Below, one piece after another: positions 51,061 through 59,627 of a stretch of 64,000 nucleotides of DNA (its first letter is position 1; every line of letters begins with the position of its first letter). Under the pieces are notes generated by a model. It had not been told where the DNA came from, did no database searches, and saw only the letters and a list, made by a program, of their open reading frames with translations. Where the stretch lies: the NCBI GenBank assembly GCA_035695765.1, contig DASRRI010000134.1, forward strand, positions 1 to 64,000, read 5' to 3'. The stretch comes from Dongia_A sp035695765. GTDB taxonomy: Bacteria > Pseudomonadota > Alphaproteobacteria > Dongiales > Dongiaceae. Position numbers and translations under genes: made by a program.

Positions 51061-53262
51061 ATGACAGCATTGGAAGCCAGCTCGGCCGAGGGTGATCGGC
51101 ACATCACAATCGGCGTTACTGGCATGACCTGCGCCGCCTGCGCCAGCCGGATCGAGCGCGTGTTGCGCCGCGTGCCGGGTGTCGCCGCCGCCAACGTCAA
51201 TCTCGCGACCGAGATTGCGCAGGTGGACGGCGACCGGAGCGTGACGGCTGATGCCGTCGCGGCAGCGATCGCCAGGGCCGGCTATGGCACCCGGCCGGTC
51301 GACCACACCGCCGTGCCTCAGGATCAGGGCAGGCTGCAACGCGAGTTGGCTTCGATCCTGCTCGGTGCCATCCTGACCCTGCCGCTGATCGCGCCGATGG
51401 TAGGCGCGATCTTTGACCGGCACGTCATGCTGCCGGTCTGGTGGCAATTGGCATTGGCGGTGCCTGTCCAGTTCGGGCTGGGTGCGCCCTTCTATCAGGG
51501 GGCATGGAAGGCGCTGCGCGGCGGGGCCGCCAATATGGACGTGCTGGTGGTGCTCGGCACCAGCGCCGCCTTCGGCCTCAGCCTCTATCTGATGGCGGGC
51601 GGCACGATCCATCTCTATTTCGAATCGGCGGCGGTGATCATTGTCCTGGTGCGCCTCGGCAAATGGCTCGAGGCGCGCGCCAAGCGCCGCACCCTGAAGG
51701 CACTGGAGGCGCTGGAATCCCTGCGCCCCACTGAGGCTCTGGTGCGCCGCGATGGTGCGGACGGGATCGTGCCGGTCGCCGCTTTGCGCCTCGGCGATCT
51801 GCTCGTGGTGAAGCCGGGTGGCCGCATCGCGGCGGATGGATTGGTGGTGGAGGGGCGCTCTTCCGTCGATCAGTCTCTGCTAACCGGCGAAAGCAGTCCC
51901 CTCGATGTCGAAATCGACGATCATGTGATCGGCGGCGCGGTCAATGGCGATGGGCTGCTGCTGGTGCGTGTCACAGCAATCGGCGCCGAATCCATGCTCA
52001 GCCGCATCGTGCGCATGGTGGCCGAGGCGCAGGGCGCGAAGGCGCCGATCCAACGCCTGGTGGATCAGATCAGCGCGGTTTTCGTTCCGATCGTGCTGGT
52101 CATCGCCGTCGTGACGGTTGCCGGCTGGCTGATCGCCGGTCATGGCTGGGAGCCGGCGATCCTGCATGCGGTCGCTGTCCTGGTGATCGCCTGCCCATGC
52201 GCCTTGGGCCTCGCCACGCCGACCGCCATCATGGTCGGGACAGGCGTTGGCGCGAAGAACGGCATCCTGATCCGTGACGCGGTCGCGCTGGAAACGGCTG
52301 GCGCCACCACCATCATGGCGTTCGACAAGACCGGCACGCTCACCATCGGCAAGCCGAAGCTCATAGAAATCGTGGCGGCGCAGGATTTCTCGCGCGATCG
52401 GGCCCTGGCGCTGGCCGCGGGCCTGCAACCGGGCGCCAATCATCCGCTGGCGCATGCTGTCGTCGAGGCCGCTGCCGGATCCACTCCGCCGCCGGTATCC
52501 GATCTGCGGACGCTGCCGGGGCGTGGCGTCTCTGGCCGCGCGGAGGGACGCGCGCTGCTGCTTGGCAATGGACGGCTGATGCAGGAACAAAGCGTCGATA
52601 TCTCAGCCGTGAGCAAGGTGGCCGAGGCGCTGCAGGCCAAGGGCAATACCATCTCCTATCTCGCCGATGCGGATGCCAAACGTGCACTGGCAGTCCTGGC
52701 CTTCGGTGACGCGCCGAAGCCTACCGTGAAACAGGCACTGGCGGCGTTGCGCGCGCTGGGCGTGCGGACGCTCATGCTCACGGGCGACAATGCCGCGGCG
52801 GCGCGACATCTCGCACAAGCAATCGGTCTCGATGACTGGCGTGCGGAATTGCTGCCCGCGGACAAGGTTGGTGCTGTCGCGGAACTCAAGAGCAAGGGCG
52901 AGATTGTCGCCATGGTGGGCGATGGCATCAACGATGCACCGGCATTGGCGGCTGCCGATCTCGGCATCGCCATGGCGACCGGCACCGATGTCGCGATCGA
53001 GACGGCGGGCATCGCGCTGATGCGCGGCGATCCGCTGCTGGCGCCGGCTGCCATCGCCCTCGCCCGCGCGACCAAGCGCAAGATCGTGCAGAACCTCGTT
53101 TGGGCCTTTCTGTTCAACGTGCTGGGAATTCCGCTGGCGGCGATGGGCGGCTTGACGCCGATCGTGGCAGGCGCGGCCATGGCGCTCAGCAGCGTCACGG
53201 TCGTGACCAATGCGCTTAGCCTCAATCGCTGGCGGTTCCGGTTTTCGGGAGATGCGCAATGA
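51061..53262 (+). CDS. copA: Cu(I)-exporting P1B-type ATPase
   Basis: A 733-residue copper pump in the inner membrane. It has one N-terminal HMA domain (GMTCAACAS, C24 and C27), eight membrane segments, the copper-binding CPC motif in IACPCALG (near residue 377), phosphorylated D422 in DKTGTLT, the HP motif GANHPLAHA and the hinge GDGINDAPAL near residue 620. No Shine-Dalgarno precedes the ATG; the promoter lies directly upstream. It is followed by cueR with a four-base ATGA overlap. Clear copper-detoxification unit with copZ. Confidence 0.96.
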   Translation: MTALEASSAEGDRHITIGVTGMTCAACASRIERVLRRVPGVAAANVNLATEIAQVDGDRSVTADAVAAAIARAGYGTRPVDHTAVPQDQGRLQRELASILLGAILTLPLIAPMVGAIFDRHVMLPVWWQLALAVPVQFGLGAPFYQGAWKALRGGAANMDVLVVLGTSAAFGLSLYLMAGGTIHLYFESAAVIIVLVRLGKWLEARAKRRTLKALEALESLRPTEALVRRDGADGIVPVAALRLGDLLVVKPGGRIAADGLVVEGRSSVDQSLLTGESSPLDVEIDDHVIGGAVNGDGLLLVRVTAIGAESMLSRIVRMVAEAQGAKAPIQRLVDQISAVFVPIVLVIAVVTVAGWLIAGHGWEPAILHAVAVLVIACPCALGLATPTAIMVGTGVGAKNGILIRDAVALETAGATTIMAFDKTGTLTIGKPKLIEIVAAQDFSRDRALALAAGLQPGANHPLAHAVVEAAAGSTPPPVSDLRTLPGRGVSGRAEGRALLLGNGRLMQEQSVDISAVSKVAEALQAKGNTISYLADADAKRALAVLAFGDAPKPTVKQALAALRALGVRTLMLTGDNAAAARHLAQAIGLDDWRAELLPADKVGAVAELKSKGEIVAMVGDGINDAPALAAADLGIAMATGTDVAIETAGIALMRGDPLLAPAAIALARATKRKIVQNLVWAFLFNVLGIPLAAMGGLTPIVAGAAMALSSVTVVTNALSLNRWRFRFSGDAQ

Positions 53263-53669
53263 TCATGTCGGTGAATCGCGAGATGACCATCGGCCAGGCG
53301 GCGAAATCCTCCGCCGTCTCCGCCAAGATGATCCGCCACTACGAATCGATCGGATTGTTGCACAAGGCGCATCGGACGGAAGCGGGCTACCGGCTCTATG
53401 ACGAAACCGACGTGCATACCTTACGCTTCATCCAGCGCGCGAGATCTCTCGGCTTTCCCCTGGAGACGATCCGCACCTTGCTTGCCTTGTGGCGCAACCG
53501 CCGCCGTTCCTCGGCGCAGGTCAAGGAACTGTCGCTGCGCCACGTCGCCGATCTCGAACGCAAGATTACGGAGATGCAGGCGATGGTGCGCACGCTGAAG
53601 CACCTCGCTCACAATTGCCATGGCGACGATCGGCCGGATTGTCCGATTTTGGACGATCTTGCCGGATGA
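53259..53669 (+). CDS. cueR: Copper-responsive MerR-family regulator CueR
   Basis: A 136-residue MerR-family activator with an N-terminal winged helix (IGQAAKSSAVSAKMIRHYESIGLL), a dimer helix and a C-terminal metal loop with C120 and C128 (CHGDDRPDC), the same eight-residue Cys spacing as E. coli CueR. It senses Cu(I) and should act at the two operators before copZ and copA. Its ATG overlaps the copA stop, so copper induces its own regulator. Confidence 0.93.
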   Translation: MIMSVNREMTIGQAAKSSAVSAKMIRHYESIGLLHKAHRTEAGYRLYDETDVHTLRFIQRARSLGFPLETIRTLLALWRNRRRSSAQVKELSLRHVADLERKITEMQAMVRTLKHLAHNCHGDDRPDCPILDDLAG

Positions 53670-54098
53670 GTCTGGAATTTGCGGGGCTGGGGGCCTGTTC
53701 CTCGCCGCCTTCATCGCTTCCACGCTGTTTCCCGCCTCCTCCGAAGCTGTCCTTGCCGGGCTGGCGGCGAGCAGGGGCTATGATCCCTGGCTGCTGATCG
53801 CCACCGCAACCCTTGGCAACGTTCTTGGTGCGTCAGTCAATGGGGGCTGGGGCGGTGGGCCGCCGAGACGCACTGGGTGCGGGACAACCGCCACCTGGCG
53901 CGCGCAAGCGCGTGGTTTCGGCACTACGGGCCTTGGTCGCTGCTGTTGTCCTGGCTGCCGGTCGTGGGCGATCCGCTGACCCTTGCCGCCGGAATCGCGC
54001 GCCTGCGCTTCCCGTTGTTTCTGCTGCCGGTCGCCCTTGGAAAGGTCGGCCGCTATCTGGCGGTGTTCTATCTGGCGGACTGGATGTCCGCGCCTTAA
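53666..54098 (+). pseudogene. YqaA/DedA-like membrane protein, frameshifted
   Basis: The pieces read as a YqaA-family (SNARE-associated/COG1238) protein: GLFLAAFIASTLFPASSEAVL, then LGNVLGASVN in one frame, and RHLARASAWFRHYGPWSLLL, PVVGDPLTLAAG and ALGKVGRYLAVFYL in another. Adding one T at about 53840 restores the missing Trp and joins the frames (VNWGLGRWAAE). A second missing G in the run at about 53688 would join the natural ATG, which overlaps the cueR stop as ATGA; an alternative TTG start at 53659 avoids this. Either a decayed gene or a base-calling error. Confidence 0.75.
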
Positions 54099-54109
54099 GG
54101 TGCCGCGCC

Positions 54110-56608
54110 ATGAGCGCGCGCATCGCAACCGACCTGCCGATCGAGCCTTTGATCCCGGAGATTCTGGGCGCGCTGGCCGCTGCGCCGAACCTGGTGCTGG
54201 AGGCGCCGCCGGGTGCGGGCAAGACGACACGCGTGCCGTTGGCCTTGCTCGATGCGGATTGGGCGCGAGGTGGAAAGATCATCGTGCTGGAGCCACGGCG
54301 GCTGGCGGCGCGCGGTGCCGCTGCGCGCATGGCCGCGATGCTGGGCGAAGAGGTGGGGGAGAGCGTCGGCTATCGTGTGCGCCTCGACCGCAGGGTGGGG
54401 CCGAAGACGCGTATCGAGGTGGTGACGACAGGCCTCTTCCTGCGACAGCTGCAGGGCGATCCTGCCCTCCCGGGCGTCGCCGCGATCCTGTTCGACGAAT
54501 TCCACGAGCGCACGATCGAAGGCGATATGGCGCTCGCCTTCGCGCTGGAGGCGCAGGCCGGCCTGCGCGAGGAGCTGCGCCTGGTCGTCATGTCGGCGAC
54601 ACTCGATGTCGAGAGCGTTGCCCAGCGCATTCCCGGCGCCCGTCGGCTGCGCAGCGAAGGGCGCGCGTTCCCGGTCGCGACGCACCATCTGGGCGATGAC
54701 GCCAACACGCGGCTGGAAGACCGCATGGCCGCCGCGATTCGGCGCGCGCTCAGTGAGGAAGTCGGCGACATCCTCGCCTTCCTGCCCGGCACGGCAGAGA
54801 TCCGCCGCACACAGGGCCGGCTCGCAGACGAAGACCGCGCAATCGTGTTGCCGCTCTATGGTGACCTGCCTTTGCCCGAGCAGGACAAGGCGATCCGCCG
54901 CGATCTACAGGCAAGGCGCAAGGTCATCCTCGCGACCTCGATCGCGGAGACATCGCTCACGATCGATGGCGTGCGGGTGGTTGTCGATAGCGGCCTCCGG
55001 CGCAGCCCGCGTTTCGATCCGTCGAGCGGCATGTCCCGCCTCGTCACCGTGAAGGCCTCACTGGCGGCGACGGCGCAGCGCCGCGGCCGGGCAGGTCGCA
55101 CCGCGCCGGGCGTGTGCTATCGCCTCTGGAGCACGGCCAGCGAGCGAGCCTTGCCGGCGTTTGACGCGCCCGAGATCGAAGCAGCCGACTTGGCGCCGCT
55201 GGCTCTGGAGCTGGCAGTGTGGGGCATCGCGGATCCTGGGTCCCTGACATTGATGACGCCGCCGCCGTCGGCGGCTTTGTCGCAGGCGCGTGGGCTGCTG
55301 CGCCAATTGGAAGCGATCGATGCCAATAATCTGGCGACGCCACATGGCCGCCGGATGGCGGAACTGGGTGTTCATCCGCGCCTCGCCCACATGATGGTGC
55401 GAGCGGAAGAGCGCGGGCTCGGTGATCTCGCCTGCGACATAGCCGCGATCTTGAGCGAGCGCGACCTGCTGAAAGGGCGGGAGAGCGACGCCGATCTGCG
55501 CCACCGTGTGCAGATGCTGCGCGGCGATTCCAATGATCCGGCACTCGACCGCAACCAGCGTGTGAGGGTGCGGCAATCGGCGCAGGATTGGCGGCGGCAG
55601 GTGGGCATCGCGAAAGATGTGCAATCCTCGACGGCTCAATGCGGTCAGGTGCTGGCATTGGCCTATCCCGATCGCTTGGCGCAGCGGCGCGGCGGGCCCG
55701 GTCAGTTCCGCCTCAGCAACGGCCGCGGTGCCATGCTGCCGGCCCGCGATCCGCTGGCGGCGGAGGATTTCCTGGCGGTGGGATCGCTGGACGGCGATGC
55801 GCGGGAAGCGCGCATTTTCCTTGCCGCGCCAATCGCGCTATCGGAGATCGAGGAGGATTTCGCCCAGGCGATCGAGCAGCGAGACGTGCTGGAATGGAAT
55901 GCGCGGGCGGAACTGGTGGAGGCGAAGCGCGAACGGCGCCTGTGGTCGCTGGTGCTCGAAGAGAAGCCGCTGAAGAACCCGCCGGCGGAGCAAGTCGCGG
56001 CGGCAATGATCGAGGGCATTCGCGCGATGGGCATCTCCGCCTTGCCCTGGACAGAAAGCGCGCGCAACCTGCAGGCGCGCATCGCGTTCCTGCGCCGCGT
56101 CGGCGATATGCGGCATGACTGGCCCGATCTGAGCGATGAAGCGCTGCTGGGGAGCCTGGAGGATTGGCTGGCGCCCTATCTCGCCGGCATGACGCGCAGG
56201 GCGCATCTCGCAAATCTCGATCTGATGGAGGCGTTGCTGCCGCGGCTGGATTGGAAGCTGCGCCAGGTCTTGGATGAGCTGGCGCCGATTCATCTCACGG
56301 TGCCGAGCGGCTCGCGCGTGCCACTCGACTACCAAGCGGGCGAGGTGCCGGTGCTGGCGGTCCGGCTACAGGAGATGTTCGGCGCCACCGACACGCCGAC
56401 GATCGCCGGTGGCAAAGTGCAGGTGCTGCTGCATCTGCTGTCGCCCGCGCGCCGCCCTGTCCAGGTGACGCGCGATCTCAAGGGTTTCTGGTCCAGCTCC
56501 TACCGCGCGGTAAAAGCAGATATGAAAGGCCAGTATCCCAAACACTACTGGCCCGACGATCCGCTCCAAGCGGAGCCGACCGCACGCGCGAAGCCACGGC
56601 CGCGTTGA
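54110..56608 (+). CDS. hrpB: ATP-dependent RNA helicase HrpB
   Basis: An 832-residue DExH helicase. Walker A is PPGAGKTTR (33-41), motif II DEFHER, motif III MSATLD, motif VI QRRGRAGR; HA2 and HrpB-specific C-terminal domains follow (PAEQVAAAMIEGIR, then LDYQAGEVPVLAVRLQEMFG). Length and order match HrpB. Its cellular role is not well known. The frame stays open upstream through the pseudogene; I chose ATG at 54110 because it begins the family's usual N-terminus. Confidence 0.92.
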   Translation: MSARIATDLPIEPLIPEILGALAAAPNLVLEAPPGAGKTTRVPLALLDADWARGGKIIVLEPRRLAARGAAARMAAMLGEEVGESVGYRVRLDRRVGPKTRIEVVTTGLFLRQLQGDPALPGVAAILFDEFHERTIEGDMALAFALEAQAGLREELRLVVMSATLDVESVAQRIPGARRLRSEGRAFPVATHHLGDDANTRLEDRMAAAIRRALSEEVGDILAFLPGTAEIRRTQGRLADEDRAIVLPLYGDLPLPEQDKAIRRDLQARRKVILATSIAETSLTIDGVRVVVDSGLRRSPRFDPSSGMSRLVTVKASLAATAQRRGRAGRTAPGVCYRLWSTASERALPAFDAPEIEAADLAPLALELAVWGIADPGSLTLMTPPPSAALSQARGLLRQLEAIDANNLATPHGRRMAELGVHPRLAHMMVRAEERGLGDLACDIAAILSERDLLKGRESDADLRHRVQMLRGDSNDPALDRNQRVRVRQSAQDWRRQVGIAKDVQSSTAQCGQVLALAYPDRLAQRRGGPGQFRLSNGRGAMLPARDPLAAEDFLAVGSLDGDAREARIFLAAPIALSEIEEDFAQAIEQRDVLEWNARAELVEAKRERRLWSLVLEEKPLKNPPAEQVAAAMIEGIRAMGISALPWTESARNLQARIAFLRRVGDMRHDWPDLSDEALLGSLEDWLAPYLAGMTRRAHLANLDLMEALLPRLDWKLRQVLDELAPIHLTVPSGSRVPLDYQAGEVPVLAVRLQEMFGATDTPTIAGGKVQVLLHLLSPARRPVQVTRDLKGFWSSSYRAVKADMKGQYPKHYWPDDPLQAEPTARAKPRPR

Positions 56609-56614
56609 CACTTG

Positions 56615-57298
56615 CTAGGTGAAGATTGCGAGCGCGATCTGGCCGAGACCCAGGACGACTGCTGCCAGCCAGGCAACAGCGGCGACGGATGCGAGGTAAC
56701 CCAGGATCGCCATCAAGCCATCCAATTCGAGCAGCGCAAGCGCGAGCAGGATGAGCGCCACGCCTTGCGGCAGGTTGCCCATCGGGATGGGAAGGGCGAG
56801 GGTCGTGGCGTGAACCAGTGCGATCAGGCCGATGATCCGCTCTCCTGCGCCGACGACCATCGGAGACAGGCGTGGGCGGATCGGCCGTTCCAGCCATCTC
56901 AGGAAAGGACCTGCCTTCACGATAAAATAAGAGAACTGATCCCGCGTGAAACTCTTGCGGCGCACCCAGGCCGGCAGCGTCGGCTCGTCCTTGGCCAGGA
57001 TCAGCTGGATCGCGATGTAGAGGATCGCCATGCCGGTGATGAAGCTGGTGCCCGGCACGCCAGGAAATGGCAGGCAGTTCGGCAGAGCGAAGAGGATGAG
57101 CAGGAGGCCGAAGCCGCGCTCGCCCAGCGCGTCCAGCATATCGCCGAACGAGATCTTGTCCTCCGGCTTGCCGATACTGAGGCGGTGCAGAACCTGCGAT
57201 GCCGTCTCTCGAAACGCAGGCTCTGGAGATGCGCAAGAATCCACGATCTTGTCCCGGGTTTCCCATGAGGGAACATCCGAGAGGGCTCGGAATTGCAA
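56615..57298 (-). CDS. exoD: ExoD-family membrane protein
   Basis: A 227-residue membrane protein of the ExoD family, originally tied to exopolysaccharide synthesis in Sinorhizobium. The conserved core is MLDALGERGFGLLLILFALPNCLPFPGVPGTSFITG, with several hydrophobic segments after it. The most upstream start is TTG at 57298, 12 bases after the upstream gene's stop; a GTG at about 57243 is an alternative that still keeps the core. It is the last gene of the pgk-Nudix-cobalamin protein run. Confidence 0.85.
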   Translation of the reverse strand: MQFRALSDVPSWETRDKIVDSCASPEPAFRETASQVLHRLSIGKPEDKISFGDMLDALGERGFGLLLILFALPNCLPFPGVPGTSFITGMAILYIAIQLILAKDEPTLPAWVRRKSFTRDQFSYFIVKAGPFLRWLERPIRPRLSPMVVGAGERIIGLIALVHATTLALPIPMGNLPQGVALILLALALLELDGLMAILGYLASVAAVAWLAAVVLGLGQIALAIFT

Positions 57299-57303
57299 TG
57301 ACG

Positions 57304-57320
57304 GGCAGGTTTAACCTGCC
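57304..57320 (-). other. Palindrome over the stop codon upstream of exoD
   Basis: GGCAGGTT-T-AACCTGCC, an 8-bp perfect inverted repeat that includes the TAA of the cobalamin-domain gene, lies just before the exoD start. It could form a small hairpin in the mRNA and tune exoD translation. No T-run follows. Confidence 0.3.
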
Positions 57321-59011
57321 GCGAGGCGCGTCATCAATCCTTCGAGATCGGCACAGGGTATGGCACCAGTCTGGCGGAGCTCATTTTCGACGTCGACCGG
57401 GAGGTTCGAGCCCGCATCGCTCATGATTTCGTTGAGCCGGCCGCCGACATAGATCGCAATCTCGAGCTGGCGCGCCGCGCATTCTGCTTTCAGGCGCTGC
57501 ACGTAAGAGAGCGCGACGCCGTTATAGGTCGCGAGCACCAGGATCCGAGCGCCGCTCGATTGCAGGATGTCGGCCAGGTCGTCTGGGTCGGTGCTGATGC
57601 CGCCATCCACCATGACGAGGCCGGCGCGATGGCCGATCATATCCATCAGGCGCTTGCCATAGAAATGCACGTCTGTCGAGGCAGTGCAGATCTTCAGTTG
57701 TTTGCGGCGCAGCTGCTCGCGCGCGTCATCATTCAGCCGCACGAGCACGCGGTCCGCCGTCTCTTCCATTTCGCTGGCGTGCGGGCTCTGCAGCACGCGC
57801 GTGCCGCTGCCCGCGATCTGCTCCAGGCGATGGGCGCCGAGGCGCCGAATGGCGAGCAGGACTTGCGCGGGATCGCGGATATCGATGCCGGCGCTGTCCA
57901 AAGCATCGAGTGCGCGGTTGCGGAATGCTTCGGCCCCCGCCAATAGCGGCGGCACCAGCGCCATCGCCTTGGTTTCATCGAACAGAGGCAGCAGGCCGGG
58001 CAGCTTTTCCGCAAGCCGGCGGCCGGCAAGGTGAGCCGCCACCACTTCCTGCGGCGCGGGAATGCGCTGCGCTTCTGTGACCGGCACCGGATTGACGGCG
58101 TGGCCGCTGGCCCTGGTCGCCTGGCCCATCAAATCGACCAGCAGATAGCCGGCAAGCGCGCCGTAATTGGCGGCATCGGACGCGCCATAGGACGTCGTGT
58201 TGCCATAGAGCATGGAACCGGGCGCCGGACTCGCGATCGCGAGGGCGCGCTGAAACGCCAGCCGCGTCACCGGATCGCCGAAGGTGTGGCCGAAGCAATG
58301 AGTGACCTGCGCGCCGATCAGCTCTTGCACGATGTAACGCTCGATCAGCGCCGCCCCGAGTGCGGAAGCGAGGTCGGAGAACCAGGATGCGAAGCCGTCA
58401 TCGAGGTTGGAATGGACCAGAACTTCGGTCTTCTGCGCGGCGATGAGGCCGAGGGCACGCACGGTGCCGAGCGTCGTCTCCACATCATCGTCCCAATGCG
58501 GCAGGCGGAACGTGAAATATTGCCCGAGATTGCCGATGATGGTAGCGCCGGCTTGCAGGGCCGCAGCGGTGTTCTCCAGCGCGGCCGGTGTGCCCATGAC
58601 GAAGTCGCCGAAATGGGGCGCCACCGGCGCTTCTTGAGTCAAAGCGCGGAACTCTTCCGGTTTGTCGAGGATGAGGCCGGTGCCGCGCGGCTTGCCGCGG
58701 CGCAGATGGGCGGGATAACCCATGCTCCAGTCGAGGCAGATGCCGTAGCGGTCCGGCGCGCAGCCGCCGTGGATCTCCGCCCAGGCGCGGCGGCTTTGCT
58801 CAGGATCGCGATAGCCGATCTGGGCATGGAACATCAAGCGGCCGGTTTCCATTGAGCGCCGCTTGAACTCCGCTTCGCTCGCAACGCCGTGCAGATCCAG
58901 AAAAGGACAGCGTTGCACGGTGTTGGAAGAAGCAAGCGCACCCCCTTGGGCCAGGGCCGCCCGTCCATCGGGCAATCCGTCCGGAAACAGATCGTCGCGC
59001 GTGAGGTGCAT
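57311..59011 (-). CDS. Cobalamin-binding mutase-like fusion protein, substrate unknown
   Basis: A 566-residue protein. The N-terminal 430 residues look like a TIM-barrel mutase subunit, distantly like glutamate mutase E (blocks such as GNLGQYFTFRLPHWDDDVET, VLVHSNLDDGFASW and CFGHTFGDPVTRLAFQRAL). The C-terminal 130 residues look like a B12-binding domain: D447-x-H449-x-x-G452 (TDVHFYGKRL) and, about 70 residues later, YVGGRLNE, the GG motif. The SxL motif between them is changed to an ATYNG sequence. Fused as one chain, it would be a base-off/His-on coenzyme B12 enzyme. ATG at 59011 follows the Nudix stop by four bases. Confidence 0.6.
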   Translation of the reverse strand: MHLTRDDLFPDGLPDGRAALAQGGALASSNTVQRCPFLDLHGVASEAEFKRRSMETGRLMFHAQIGYRDPEQSRRAWAEIHGGCAPDRYGICLDWSMGYPAHLRRGKPRGTGLILDKPEEFRALTQEAPVAPHFGDFVMGTPAALENTAAALQAGATIIGNLGQYFTFRLPHWDDDVETTLGTVRALGLIAAQKTEVLVHSNLDDGFASWFSDLASALGAALIERYIVQELIGAQVTHCFGHTFGDPVTRLAFQRALAIASPAPGSMLYGNTTSYGASDAANYGALAGYLLVDLMGQATRASGHAVNPVPVTEAQRIPAPQEVVAAHLAGRRLAEKLPGLLPLFDETKAMALVPPLLAGAEAFRNRALDALDSAGIDIRDPAQVLLAIRRLGAHRLEQIAGSGTRVLQSPHASEMEETADRVLVRLNDDAREQLRRKQLKICTASTDVHFYGKRLMDMIGHRAGLVMVDGGISTDPDDLADILQSSGARILVLATYNGVALSYVQRLKAECAARQLEIAIYVGGRLNEIMSDAGSNLPVDVENELRQTGAIPCADLEGLMTRLAAG

Positions 59012-59015
59012 GGTG

Positions 59016-59576
59016 CTAGAAATCGCCGGTCTCGCCCGGCGGGTTGGTGAAGGCAGCGAAGCTGTCGAGGTGCCGGCTTTCCTGGAACTGGTGCAAGGCC
59101 CAGCGGACAGAGGGAAAGGCGATGTCATCCCAGGGGATGCGGTCGAACTCGAACAGGCCGACCTCCAGGCTCTCCGGCCCGGCGCTGATCTCGTCGGTCA
59201 TCAGCCGCGCGCGATACATCAGCTGAACCTGGCTGATGCGCGGAACAGCATAAACCGCGAGCAGGGTCTCGATCTCAATCCTCGCCCGCGCTTCCTCCCA
59301 GGCTTCGCGCGCCGCGCCGGCGGTCGTCGTCTCGTGCAGCTCCAGGAACCCCGCGGGCAAGGTCCAATGGCCCTTGCGCGGGTTGATCGCGCGCCGGCAC
59401 ATGAGGACCCGGTCGCCCCAATGGCAGACCGATCCCACCACGATCTTGGGATTCTCGTAATTGATGAATCCACAATCGGCGCAGACCTGGCGCGTGCGAT
59501 TGTCGCCGTCCGGAATCGCGCTGACGAAGTTCGTGCCGCGGGTCGGCGCGGCTGCTGCGCTGCTCTTCTCGCTCAT
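59016..59576 (-). CDS. Nudix hydrolase with N-terminal Cys pair
   Basis: A 186-residue protein with a short zinc-ribbon-like Cys pair (QVCADCGFINYENPKIVVG) and a Nudix box around GFLELHETTTAGAAREAWEEA, in which the REUxEE core is intact (REAWEEA). The region WTLPAGFLELHE is typical of the NudC/MutT-like group. It should hydrolyse a nucleoside diphosphate linked to another group. It lies 51 bases after pgk and four bases before the cobalamin-domain gene on the same strand, so it probably shares their mRNA. Confidence 0.85.
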   Translation of the reverse strand: MSEKSSAAAAPTRGTNFVSAIPDGDNRTRQVCADCGFINYENPKIVVGSVCHWGDRVLMCRRAINPRKGHWTLPAGFLELHETTTAGAAREAWEEARARIEIETLLAVYAVPRISQVQLMYRARLMTDEISAGPESLEVGLFEFDRIPWDDIAFPSVRWALHQFQESRHLDSFAAFTNPPGETGDF

Positions 59577-59627
59577 GCAATCAGTGTGGCGAAGCGGGCC
59601 AGACCTGGCAAGTGCGCCGCAGCTCTG

